Positions 1-7,442 of a DNA stretch of 64,000 bases are shown here, one piece after another (positions within the stretch are counted from its first letter, which is position 1; each line of letters opens with the position of its first letter). Below the pieces are notes generated by a model. It ran no database searches. It was not told the origin of the DNA and worked only from the letters and a program-made list of their open reading frames with translations. The position numbers were made by a program, and so were the translations under genes. The stretch is taken from positions 1,984,001-2,048,000 of the forward strand of contig NZ_CP139035.1 in the NCBI RefSeq assembly GCF_029854705.2. Direction: 5' to 3'. The DNA is from Akkermansia sp. N21116. GTDB taxonomy: Bacteria; Verrucomicrobiota; Verrucomicrobiia; Verrucomicrobiales; Akkermansiaceae.

Positions 1-559
1 CATGGATGTTTTCCGGCAGGACGCCGCATTCGATTAACTGGGTTCGGATGGTACCGGGAATATCCATTTCGTAATGAGGGGGACGGATGCAGGGAGAAAT
101 GACGGCAACGATTTCCGAAGGAGTACCGTAGCAGAATTTACGGAGATACTCGACGCCATTGGAGACAATATTCAATTCCGTTCCGCGACGTCCTGAATGA
201 AGCAATGCTCTGCCATGAGAAACTTTGTCGTAAAGCCAGACGGCGGCACAATCCGCCACGTAGATACCGAGGATGCAGTCAGCCTTGCCGGAGCACGCCA
301 AGCCGTCCACTCCCTCAATGGGATAGTTGGAGCCGATGTCGCCGACGAGAGCGACTTTGTTGCCGTGTACCTGTTCCGCCCGTCGGAGGTATTTCCAGCG
401 TGCGCCGAGGCGTTCGATCTCAGCCCGATGGGATGGTTCCAGAAATTCAATGATCTGGTCGCGATCGGAAGAACCCGGGATATCGGGGATGCGTTCGATG
501 AATTGGACGATGACGTTGGGATATTGGCGCAGAGGCTTGAGAAAGGCTGGTATATCCAT
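1..559 (-). CDS. pgeF: PgeF/YfiH laccase-domain protein (partial, 3' end outside window)
   Basis: The minus strand reads a laccase-domain protein of the multicopper polyphenol-oxidase/PgeF family, proposed in other bacteria to correct misincorporated serine in peptidoglycan precursors. Visible family marks are the EQVHGNKV segment, DGLACSGKADCILGIYVADC (the acidic-Cys metal site) and a HSGRRGTELN stretch corresponding to the usual HAGWRGT, followed by AVISPCIRPPHYEMDIPG. The start at 559 (MDIPAFLKPL) is the first ATG after an in-frame stop just upstream; no convincing ribosome-binding site is seen. The gene runs off the left edge. Long open frames on both strands here are shadows of this gene. 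The typical Trp of HAGWRGT is replaced by Arg. Confidence 0.8.
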   Translation of the reverse strand, partial: MDIPAFLKPLRQYPNVIVQFIERIPDIPGSSDRDQIIEFLEPSHRAEIERLGARWKYLRRAEQVHGNKVALVGDIGSNYPIEGVDGLACSGKADCILGIYVADCAAVWLYDKVSHGRALLHSGRRGTELNIVSNGVEYLRKFCYGTPSEIVAVISPCIRPPHYEMDIPGTIRTQLIECGVLPENIH

Positions 560-840
560 GGGGATGCGATTATTTTCGAGACATTCTTGGAGAAAGTTTC
601 CAGGAGTCCAGCAAAATCAGTGCATGAGTGATAAAAATCATGCATCGCTTTTTCCTCTTTTCAGAATATCCCGGACATAATCCTCCGTGTGGAAGAGTAA
701 ACACGTTTAAAATCATTGGTCATTTCTTGAAACAACTTGAATGCACGATTTTAAAGGAAATAAAATTCTTATTCGTGGATTAGTGATTGATTTTTCTCCA
801 TTTATTTGCCTGGATACTTCCTTACAGAAACACATTTATC

Positions 841-1212
841 ATGATTGATTTCAAGAACGGTTTTTTCAAGCTCTCTCCAGTTGATTCGTCAAGTGTCATG
901 AATCGTATTGCTCCGATGATTATCGAAGGGGAGGATATTATCGCCTCTTTCAAGAGCGGGCGGGATTGCCTTGTTTTTACGACGAAACGGATCATTGCGG
1001 TCAACGTAAAAGGTATTACCGGCAAACAGGTGGATTATACATCAATGCCGTACAATAAAATACAAGTGTATTCGGTTGAAACGAGCGGTTTTCTTGATCG
1101 GGATTGCGAGCTTGATCTGTTCTTCAGCAGCATAGGTCGTATCCATTTCGAGATCAAGGGAAGTTTTGATATTGTAGGCTTTAATAGGGTAATCAGCCAA
1201 TATGTTTTATAG
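841..1212 (+). CDS. bacterial PH-domain protein (bPH_1 type)
   Basis: A 123-residue single-domain protein. The pattern (IIEGEDIIASFKSGRDCLVF, TTKRIIAVNVKGITGKQVDY, then SVETSGFLDRDCELDLF) matches the bacterial pleckstrin-homology family bPH_1 closely in order and length. These proteins are small beta-barrel domains of generally unknown role, often stress- or membrane-associated; no signal peptide or membrane segment is visible. An in-frame ATG exists at 787, but the family's usual N-terminus fits the ATG at 841 (MIDFKNGFFKL). No clear Shine-Dalgarno sequence precedes either. It is the last intact host-like gene before the mobile island. Confidence 0.7.
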   Translation: MIDFKNGFFKLSPVDSSSVMNRIAPMIIEGEDIIASFKSGRDCLVFTTKRIIAVNVKGITGKQVDYTSMPYNKIQVYSVETSGFLDRDCELDLFFSSIGRIHFEIKGSFDIVGFNRVISQYVL

Positions 1213-1237
1213 ATTCGCCTCTTTTGGATGAAGGAAA

Positions 1238-1282
1238 TGTCCCGTCCTAAAAAAGCGTTACAAGGTTAGGGGGGGATGTTTT
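1238..1282 (+). repeat. left copy of inverted repeat bracketing the mobile island
   Basis: This segment and 7001-7043 are near-identical in opposite orientation, sharing a 24-base identical core (1244-1267 here) and differing by two or three bases plus one base of length in a G-run. The pair encloses the IS1182 fragment, ars operon, nuclease fragments, IS481 and IS110 remnants. It is probably the end of an insertion sequence whose body is partly lost; which family is not clear. Confidence 0.6.
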
Positions 1283-1735
1283 GCTTCGGTAAATTCCTCC
1301 CGGACATTGGTAGGTGTCAGCAACCGGATCGTAAGGCATGTTATCTGCCAGATAGGTATTGTTTCGATATTTTCTCTGACGGCATTTTTCGTACCGGGAC
1401 GGTTTGATGAAGCTGGTGATTTGATGATCTTCAAGCTATGTGTAATTTTCTTCACTTTCATATCCGGCATCAGCTATGAGGCGAGCGGGAAGTTTGCCCG
1501 AGTGGAGCTCTGAGATTTTATGGAGTAGAGGGATAAGGGGGGGCACGTCGGAGTGCTGGGGGCTGATGTCGATATCCAGAATGTATTCGGCCTCCACTGC
1601 CAACTGAATGTTATAGGCTGGTTTGAGTTGACCGTTTTTCATGTGATCTTCCTTGAGATGCATGAAGGTAGCGTCCGTGTCGGTCTTTGAGAAACTATTG
1701 CGGGAACCGAATCTGGTTAGCTTCGTTCGATAGTC
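1283..1735 (-). pseudogene. IS1182-family transposase remnant
   Basis: Minus-strand reading gives the IS1182 transposase signature: RNSFSKTDTDATFMHLKEDH, MKNGQLKPAYNIQLAVEAEY, then IADAGYESEENY. The frame is broken by an in-frame TAG at 1438-1436 and then continues as LEDHQITSFIKPSRYEKCRQ and further. It covers only a middle-to-late part of the usual protein of over 450 residues, with both ends missing: the 3' end runs into the bracketing repeat and the 5' end meets nuclease-derived sequence near 1736-1765. It cannot be active. Confidence 0.8.
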
Positions 1736-1769
1736 CTACAATTTGTTGAGGATGTATTCAAGTTGATCC

Positions 1770-1917
1770 GGGTTGTGGATGAAAATGCTTGGTGGTGATG
1801 TCTTCGTAGGCGATCTTGTATAGGTCGGCGACGCGTTGCTTGCGCTATTTGTTGGTTCTTGACCCGGATCACTTGCGGCGCTTCCGTCTTGACTAGGTAG
1901 ATCAAGTCCAGTGACGG
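1770..1917 (-). pseudogene. decayed copy of PD-(D/E)XK nuclease gene fragment (left copy)
   Basis: This stretch is a direct repeat of 5078-5224 with scattered substitutions and at least one single-base indel. It encodes, in a broken frame, the same peptide as the right copy (DLIYLVKTEAPQVIRV here against LIYLVNTKTPQVIRV there). It lies immediately beyond the stop codon of the last ars gene. The two copies flank the ars operon in the same orientation, which suggests the operon was inserted into, or carried with, a duplicated nuclease gene. Confidence 0.7.
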
Positions 1918-1923
1918 TTTTTT

Positions 1924-2898
1924 CTAATAAGAAATCAGTAAATTGAATACATAACCCGACAGAATGATAAACGCCGTGACCGTTCCGAAGAAAATACCAA
2001 TCAGCTTCCAGGTCATCACCTTCTTGAGAAGAGCGGCTTCCGGGAGGGAAAGTCCTACTGTTGCCATCATGAACGCAATTGCCGTTCCGATTGGTACTCC
2101 CTTTGCGACAAATACCTCAATCACCGGAACAATAGCCGCAGCATTTGCATACATGGGTACCGCACAGATGACGGCGACAGGCACCGACCACCAGTTTACC
2201 CGGCTCATGGATTCTTCGAAGAACCCAGCCGGCACGTAGCCGTGTACTGCCGCCCCAATGGCAATGCCGATTACCACGTACAAGGCCACTCCTTTGACGA
2301 TCCCCCAGGCATCACGCATGATCACGGGGAATTTGTCCCTGAAGGGTGTCTTTTTCCGCTCCCAGCCATTGCTCTCTGCATTCGACTGAACCAGCAAGTC
2401 ACGTATCCAGGGAGACAAATAACGTTCCAGCTTGAATCTCTCCAGCACCACTCCCCCGACCATGCCCAGCAGGATGCCGGAAACAGCATAAATCACCGTG
2501 ACCTTGAGACCGAATGCTCCGAGGAACATGGCGATAGCTACCTCATTGACCAAAGGAGAGGTAATCAAGAAGGCAAACGTCACCCCGAGGGGAATGCCGC
2601 CCTTCACGAATCCGATGAACAAGGGAATGGAGGAACAGGAACAAAATGGCGTCATGGCTCCGAACAGAGCCGTGAAGAAATATTGAAGTCCGTAAAGCTT
2701 CCTCGTCGTCAGAAACACTCGGATGCGTTCTACGGGGAAATAGGCATTCACCACGCCCATGATGAGGCTGATCGCGTATAACAGGAAAAGAATCTTTACC
2801 GTATCGTATATGAAAAAGTTGACCGCTTCTCCCAGTTGTGTGTGGGGAGTGAATTCCAATATCCTGTAAACCAGCCAGTCGGCAAAATCTTGAATCAT
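1924..2898 (-). CDS. arsP: ArsP/DUF318-family permease
   Basis: An integral membrane protein of about 324 residues with roughly eight hydrophobic segments. The hallmark TPFCSCSSIPLF motif followed by GGIPLGVTFAFLITSPLVNE identifies the DUF318/ArsP permease family, whose studied members export trivalent organoarsenicals; others are linked to metal or thiol export. The start at 2898 (MIQDFADWLVY) is preferred because an in-frame ATG at 2967 would overlap the end of the upstream gene by 41 bases and adds a non-membrane leader. It is the last gene of the arsR-led operon, spaced 28 bases from the preceding gene. Substrate is inferred from family and context. Confidence 0.8.
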   Translation of the reverse strand: MIQDFADWLVYRILEFTPHTQLGEAVNFFIYDTVKILFLLYAISLIMGVVNAYFPVERIRVFLTTRKLYGLQYFFTALFGAMTPFCSCSSIPLFIGFVKGGIPLGVTFAFLITSPLVNEVAIAMFLGAFGLKVTVIYAVSGILLGMVGGVVLERFKLERYLSPWIRDLLVQSNAESNGWERKKTPFRDKFPVIMRDAWGIVKGVALYVVIGIAIGAAVHGYVPAGFFEESMSRVNWWSVPVAVICAVPMYANAAAIVPVIEVFVAKGVPIGTAIAFMMATVGLSLPEAALLKKVMTWKLIGIFFGTVTAFIILSGYVFNLLISY

Positions 2899-2926
2899 AT
2901 GATAAGAATGGATGATAAATAAACAA

Positions 2927-3613
2927 TCAAACGAGAAGAATCCGGCTGAACAGCCAGTATCCACCAAGCAACAGGAAGAACCACCCCGTCACGAGTTTCA
3001 TGATTTGCTGGATTTCAGGCAGGTGGCGTACCGTAGCTGCGGCTTTCTCCGCGCTGTATGTCAGCAGTAGGGCAAATACCACAACGGGCAGGGCCGTTCC
3101 TATACCGAACAGGGAAATGCCCAACAAGGGACCAGCACTCCCGGCCTGTATGGACAAGGGGACGGCCGTTCCGAAAAACAGTGCCGCCGAAGGAGGGCAA
3201 AGAACCAGGGCGAACAGAAAACCTAACGCAAACGCTCCCCAGACACCTCCTTTGGTCATCAGACTTTGCGCCGTTGCCTCTCCCGGTTTTTTCCCTAGGG
3301 AAAAGAACGGAATGAACCCCAAAATGACCACCCCTGCCATCATCATCACTGGGCCTAGGTACATAGGCAGCTCTTCTTGCATCCAGAATGATAACATGGG
3401 GGCTGATGACAAGCCCCGGCTTACCAGCCACCCGATCAGCACATAAGCACTCACGCGGCCCAGAGTATAGAGAAGCGAAGCCATAGCTGATTGATGACGG
3501 GAACCTGTACCACGGGAAATAAATCCCACAGCGGCAATATTCGTTGCCAAGGGACAAGGAGAAACGGCTGCCGCCACGCCTATAGGCAATAGAGATAAAA
3601 GAGGCCAGTCCAT
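2927..3613 (-). CDS. arsG: ArsG-like aminobenzylarsenical efflux permease (TauE/cytochrome c biogenesis-like fold)
   Basis: A 228-residue protein with about six membrane segments. It opens with LLPIGVAAAVSPCPLATNIA and continues with TLGRVSAYVLIGWLVSRG, the layout of the ArsG family known from the roxarsone-processing arsEFG operon. The SPCPLATN Pro-Cys-Pro motif resembles CcdA-type thiol proteins. In context it follows the thioredoxin-ArsF fusion by 30 bases. The likely role is export of reduced aromatic arsenicals across the inner membrane. A general thiol-disulfide transmembrane reductase (CcdA-like) is the main alternative. Confidence 0.72.
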   Translation of the reverse strand: MDWPLLSLLPIGVAAAVSPCPLATNIAAVGFISRGTGSRHQSAMASLLYTLGRVSAYVLIGWLVSRGLSSAPMLSFWMQEELPMYLGPVMMMAGVVILGFIPFFSLGKKPGEATAQSLMTKGGVWGAFALGFLFALVLCPPSAALFFGTAVPLSIQAGSAGPLLGISLFGIGTALPVVVFALLLTYSAEKAAATVRHLPEIQQIMKLVTGWFFLLLGGYWLFSRILLV

Positions 3614-3643
3614 ACACAGAAAATGTTGAGGGAAAGTAAATGG

Positions 3644-4477
3644 TCAATGAGCTTCATCCAGTGCTTTCCGAACGCTTTGGACCACATATGCCTTGAATTC
3701 CTGTTCCTTGTCGCTCAAGTCCCAGATGCGGTTCAGATTCACCCACCGCGTTTCCTTGCCGTCCTTCCAATCCTTGAGAATCAAGGATTTTGTTACCAAT
3801 TCATACTTGCCGACAGCCTCCTTGTCGGCGGGAATGGCGTGGAAAGCCAGCTTGCCTTCTTCAAGCTGAACCGGAAAATTCTTTTCGACCGCTTCCCTCG
3901 TCCATGTCTCCATGCGAATGCAGGTCGGGCATCTCGCCCCGTATTCGTAATAAACCGCCTCGACCCCGGATTGCATCGTCACAGCCGTGTCGGCTGGTTC
4001 CTCACGGTTTTCTGTTCCCCGGTGGTTAATGATCTTGACGATGGCCAGCAGGATGAGCAGAACAACCACCCAGACGACAGCCTTTTTCCATCCGGAACTT
4101 CCCTTGGATACTTCACTGCTGCAATAGCTTCCACCGCAACAGGGTGCCTCTTTCGCATGAGAGCCATTTTCTTGAGGTAACGCAGGATCTGTCGCCCCGG
4201 AACAACAGCAAGATTTCTGCCGGGAAGAATCAACCTGAATAGCTTCCTGAAGAATCTTCTTGATCTCATTCCTGGAAGGAACTCTCCCGGAAACAAGTAC
4301 CTTGCCGTCTATTACCAATGCCGGAGTCACGAGTACTCCCGCCACGGCAAATTGCATGGCATCCGTCACTTTTTCCAGAGAAGCGTCCAAATGGAGTTCC
4401 TGCATGGCCTGCTTCGTTACATCCGCCAGTGCAGTACACTTGGCGCATCCCGGTCCGTAAACGACAATATTGTTCAT
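3644..4477 (-). CDS. arsF: thioredoxin-ArsF fusion (aromatic nitroarsenical reductase subunit-like)
   Basis: A 277-residue composite. Residues 1-75 are a TM0996/MTH895-type small thioredoxin with a GPGCAKC active site (Cys11, Cys14). Residues 88-120 form a cysteine-rich linker (CCC at 90-92, CC at 113-114, Cys119). A single membrane helix lies at about 131-150. Residues 170-277 form an ArsF-like domain with RCPTC (Cys183, Cys186) and KDGKETRWVNLNRIWDL. ArsF proteins belong to the arsEFG nitroreductase/efflux system; in many genomes the thioredoxin part is a separate gene. Fusing both with a metal-ligand-like cysteine cluster would tether redox and arsenic-binding functions to the membrane. 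The activity is inferred, not shown. Confidence 0.68.
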   Translation of the reverse strand: MNNIVVYGPGCAKCTALADVTKQAMQELHLDASLEKVTDAMQFAVAGVLVTPALVIDGKVLVSGRVPSRNEIKKILQEAIQVDSSRQKSCCCSGATDPALPQENGSHAKEAPCCGGSYCSSEVSKGSSGWKKAVVWVVVLLILLAIVKIINHRGTENREEPADTAVTMQSGVEAVYYEYGARCPTCIRMETWTREAVEKNFPVQLEEGKLAFHAIPADKEAVGKYELVTKSLILKDWKDGKETRWVNLNRIWDLSDKEQEFKAYVVQSVRKALDEAH

Positions 4478-4551
4478 GTTATTATTGATTTAGATTTTGA
4501 AGAATATCAAATTGTTGGGCAGAGATACGGAAAAACTGGAGAGTCATGTCC

Positions 4552-4878
4552 TTATCTCTGAAAAATGGGACTTTCCTTCAAACAGGCTAATACTTGGCGA
4601 AGACACGGACAACACAGGGAATAATACACATTCTTCCCTCGCTGTTCACAAGAGAGCACACGGTTGTTCTTCAACACATTCAAATGGCTCGAAATTGTGG
4701 ACATATCGCGTCCGGAATTCTTTTGCAGTTCGCAGACGCAACGTTCCCCATCCAGAAGCATCTCCACGATCATCAAACGCACGGGATGCCCCAATGCTTT
4801 AAATACACCGGCAAGAGGTATCAGATCCTTGACGGAGGAAGCCGGGAGCGAAGAAGGTGTGCAGGAGCAATCAGGCAT
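4552..4878 (-). CDS. arsR: ArsR/SmtB-family arsenic-responsive repressor
   Basis: A 108-residue winged-helix regulator: LAGVFKALGHPVRLMIVEML is followed by GERCVCEL, where Cys47 and Cys49 match the As(III)-sensing CxC of the ELCVCDL motif in classical ArsR. The recognition helix is MSTISSHLNVLKNNRVL. Extra cysteines at the N-terminus (CSC) and near the C-terminus (CCPC) could supply further thiol ligands. It is the promoter-proximal gene of a four-gene operon, 74 bases ahead of the thioredoxin-ArsF gene. The protein is expected to release the operator upstream of it on binding arsenite or an organoarsenical. Confidence 0.9.
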   Translation of the reverse strand: MPDCSCTPSSLPASSVKDLIPLAGVFKALGHPVRLMIVEMLLDGERCVCELQKNSGRDMSTISSHLNVLKNNRVLSCEQRGKNVYYSLCCPCLRQVLACLKESPIFQR

Positions 4879-4891
4879 AAGCGATAGATTT

Positions 4892-4919
4892 ATTATTTTG
4901 AAAAACGTAAAAATGTCAA
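4892..4919 (-). promoter_or_regulatory. arsR promoter
   Basis: On the minus strand a perfect -35 (TTGACA, 4919-4914) and an AATAAT -10 (4897-4892) are separated by 16 bases. Transcription would start near 4885, only about 7 bases before the arsR ATG at 4878, so the mRNA has almost no leader and no Shine-Dalgarno site. The surrounding AT-rich sequence is the natural place for the ArsR operator, but no clean dyad is obvious. Confidence 0.55.
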
Positions 4920-5029
4920 TTTGATTTTATCTAATATGACAAATGCTGGATTGAAGATCTTCATTCTCTTGGCTAAAAAAAGCCATCCTGACGGCTGGCT
5001 TCTGAGTGGTTTCCACACTACTTTCTTCG

Positions 5030-5463
5030 TCACCTAACGCATTCCGTCCTGTACTGACACCAAGTGCATTGCATCCCGGATTGTAGATGAAAACGCTTGA
5101 TGGTGATGCCTTCGTAGGAGATCCTGTACAGCTCGGCGACGCGCTGCTTGCGCTGTTCGTTGGCTGGTACACGGATCACCTGTGGAGTCTTCGTATTGAC
5201 CAGGTAGATCAGATCCAGTGACGGAGGAGTATTCCCCATGGCTTCTTCGATCATCATCTGGTAAGTGACCAGCTGGAGTTCGTGATTGAAGGCAGCATGC
5301 CCGGCATCCGGCCTAGCGGCAGCAGATTTGTAGACCTTTGCCGTCAGGTCGTGCTGGACGAGCTCGATGACACCATACACAGGAACGGGTAGGTCGGGCA
5401 TGGTGATCGATAAACCGACTTCCATTCCCAGGGGCATTTGTGAAGAAACCTCGCCGGAATCCA
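5030..5463 (-). pseudogene. PD-(D/E)XK (RecB/Cas4-like) nuclease, N-terminally truncated (right copy)
   Basis: The reading frame holds a C-terminal nuclease fragment of about 144 residues: AAFNHELQLVTYQMMIEEA, then LIYLVNTKTPQVIRV, ending in CTWCQYRTEC, a cysteine cluster typical of RecB/AddB/Cas4-like PD-(D/E)XK nucleases. The frame begins exactly at the left terminal repeat of the IS481 element (its ATG overlaps the IS end), so the true N-terminus has been cut off by that insertion. The expected acidic DxK core is not convincingly present. A degraded second copy lies at 1770-1917. Confidence 0.65.
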
Positions 5464-6548
5464 TGTACGGTTAATCTTCTTATCGAATGATTAAAAATCT
5501 ATTAACAAGAAGCAAATGAAAGCAGAAACCAAAATCATGCACCAGCGTCTCGAAGCGCTCAAACTCGCCGAAAAACTCGGCAATGTCAGCCGCGTATGTC
5601 GGGAACGCGGCATCTCGACAGCCCAATTCTACGAATACCGCAAACGATTCAGAGAACAAGGCTTTGAAGGGTTGAGAGACCTGCCCTCCATTCACAAAAC
5701 CCACCCGCAGACAACTGCTCCCGAAGTCGAAAAACGAAACCTGGAACTCGTTGAAGAAAATCCTCAAAAAGGCTGTGGACATATCGAACAACTCCTGAAA
5801 CTGGAAGGCAAAAACTGCTCGAAGCCAACGATCCAGAAAATCATGGAACGCCATGGACTGGGGAGTTGCTACCAGCGGTTCTTGAAGCAGGAAGCCCAAC
5901 ACCTCATCCAAGGAAAGCAGCTGAGCGAAGAACAGATCAAATCCATTGAAAAAGCCAACCCCTGCTTCAAGGAAAGGCATGTGGAGAGCAAAGCTACCTG
6001 CTTTGTCAGGACACCCTCTATGCGGGCAAACTCCAGGAAGTGGGAAAAGTCTACATGCAAACAGCCGTCGACACCTATGGCTCTTTTGTGTTCGGTTACC
6101 TGTACACGGGCAAGCTGCCCGATCATGCGGCACTCATCCTTCATAACGACGTACTCCCCTTCTATGAGAAGCATGGATTGCAGATAGAAGCCATTTTGAC
6201 AGATAATGGCAGGGAATACTGCGGGAGGCTCACTCATCACCACTATGAAATCTACCTTGAACTCAATGATATTAAGCATCGGAAAACACGTATAGCCACA
6301 CCTAGAACAAATGGCTTTGCCGAACGTTTCAACAGAACGGTCAAGGAAGAGTTTTTTTGACATAGCCTTGAGACAAAAAGTATACACGAGTCAGGAGGAG
6401 CTCCAAAAGAACCTTGATGAATAGCTGAAGTACTACAATTACCAGTGTCCACACCAAGGATATCGTAACATGGGAAGGTGCCCCATAGAAACAATTGAAG
6501 GATTCAAAAAAGCACAACAATCTGTCCGCAAAGAAGATTAACTCTACA
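5464..6548 (+). mobile_element. IS481-type insertion sequence with terminal inverted repeats, inactive
   Basis: The ends are imperfect inverted repeats: left TGTACGGTTAATCTTCTT starting at 5464, and right (reverse strand) TGTAGAGTTAATCTTCTT ending at 6548, giving a length of 1085 bp. Both begin with TGT as in IS481. No matching target duplication is visible; nuclease sequence abuts the left end and IS110 sequence the right end, so a deletion or recombination followed insertion. The single transposase gene inside is multiply broken. Confidence 0.72.
5516..6541 (+). pseudogene. IS481-family transposase, frameshifted and interrupted
   Basis: It opens with a helix-turn-helix domain (AEKLGNVSRVCRERGISTAQ) and runs into a DDE integrase core (MQTAVDTYGSFVFGYLYTG, LTDNGREYCG, RTNGFAERFNRTVKEEF). 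Three lesions are visible: a frame change near 5985-6000 after KERHV, a frameshift in a T7 run at about 6351-6357, and a TAG replacing an expected Trp in LDE*LKYYN. The last segment, CPHQGYRNMGRCP, is the usual C-terminal signature. The catalytic aspartates are split between frames, so no full transposase can be made. Confidence 0.85.
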
Positions 6549-6913
6549 TTTTAACCATAAAAGGTATTGGTTCTCGTATAGCGATAGCTTTAATTATCGA
6601 TTATCCGGAATTGGGTACATTAGGACGCAAGGAAGCTGCTGGCATTGCTGGCTTGGCTCCACGGGAATGGGAAAGCGGATGTATGCGCGGAAGATGTGCC
6701 ATTCAAGGTGGACGACCATTATTGAGAAAACATGTCTATATGGCGGCACTTGTTGCTTCTCGTTATAATGAAGTTCTCAGACCCATTTATCAGGAGTTGC
6801 TACAAAAAGGCAAAAAGAAGAAAGTCGCTCTCATTGCGATAGCACGACGGTTGATATGTTATGCCAATGCCCTGATTGCTGGACGGTTTGCAGGTACGCA
6901 ACAACCTTCATGA
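6549..6913 (+). pseudogene. IS110-family transposase, C-terminal remnant
   Basis: The frame from 6549 reads LTIKGIGSRIAIALIIDYPE, then AGIAGLAPREWESG and RPLLRKHVYMAALVASRYN, the Transposase_20 domain of IS110/IS116/IS902 recombinases including the serine-containing segment near the end. The N-terminal DEDD (RuvC-like) domain is absent: the sequence is cut exactly at the right end of the IS481 element. Only about 120 codons remain of a protein normally of 300-400 residues. Confidence 0.8.
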
Positions 6914-6955
6914 TAATTTCCTATTAGTACAGTTGCTATACAACATATCGAAGCA

Positions 6956-6989
6956 AAACACAGGGCAAGTGGCAACTTGCCCTGTGTTT
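6956..6989. other. perfect 14-bp hairpin downstream of IS110 remnant
   Basis: Arms 6956-6969 and 6976-6989 are perfectly complementary around a six-base loop (TGGCAA). A terminator is possible, though the T-run is short. IS110 relatives also encode guide (bridge) RNAs in their non-coding ends, so it could be part of such an RNA or of a recombination end. The sequence alone does not decide. Confidence 0.55.
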
Positions 6990-7000
6990 AAAACGGTTCT

Positions 7001-7043
7001 AAACATCCCCTCCAACCTTGTAACGCTTTTTTAGGACAGGACA
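7001..7043 (-). repeat. right copy of inverted repeat bracketing the mobile island
   Basis: This is the inverted partner of 1238-1282. Here it follows the IS110 remnant and its hairpin; there it abuts the IS1182 remnant. The interval between the copies is about 5.7 kb and contains all the mobile debris plus the ars operon. Confidence 0.6.
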
Positions 7044-7112
7044 CCCGTCAATAATCAAAACGATCAAACATCGTCAAAATAGTGAATGGGATGCTCCGAA
7101 ATCCTTTGAAAG

Positions 7113-7194
7113 ACAATAAAAAAGCCGCCCGAAGGCGGCTGGAAAGGGGTGGTGGAGCATAGGAGGCTCGAACTCCTGACCTTCTCATTGCGAA
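7113..7194. repeat. attL (partial tRNA-Ala copy)
   Basis: Exact copy of 51774-51855. It contains the tRNA terminator hairpin and the 3' portion of tRNA-Ala (7150-7194), from CCA to the anticodon loop; the match stops at 7194, after which prophage sequence continues. The intact tRNA is retained on the attR side, so integration does not destroy the gene. Confidence 0.93.
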
Positions 7195-7407
7195 TGATGA
7201 GGATTTGATGATAATTTTATTGAATATTAACGATTAGTGATGACGTTGCCTCTTAAATATCTCTTAAAATCGGATTCTGTATTTTCTGGGAGCCTATTGT
7301 ACGTATTTTATCAGGAGGCTTGGGATTTTGCAAGGGGGCTGTTTTCTGAGGGGGTGTTCGAGAGTTGGAACAAAAATGGAGAATGTTCTAAAATTGGAAA
7401 ATATCTA

Positions 7408-7436
7408 TTGACTATATTCCAAAATTGGAATATAGT
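7408..7436 (+). promoter_or_regulatory. hicAB promoter with overlapping palindromic operator
   Basis: The -35 TTGACT (7408-7413) and -10 TATAGT (7431-7436) are 17 bases apart. A perfect dyad, ACTATATTCCAA / AA / its complement, occupies 7411-7436 and covers the spacer and -10, an ideal site for HicB autorepression. Related half-sites (TTGGAA) occur just upstream near 7370-7400. Transcription should begin at about 7443, the A of the hicA ATG, implying a leaderless mRNA. Confidence 0.72.
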
Positions 7437-7442
7437 GCCGAC

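Noticed and set aside
172-645. Long open frames on both strands (157 and 144 codons)
   Set aside because: The third frame on the minus strand reads a clear PgeF/laccase-domain protein through 1-559; the other frames are its shadows.
7150-7194. A second tRNA gene at attL
   Set aside because: Only the 3' half up to the anticodon loop is present and the sequence diverges after 7194, so it cannot fold as a tRNA.
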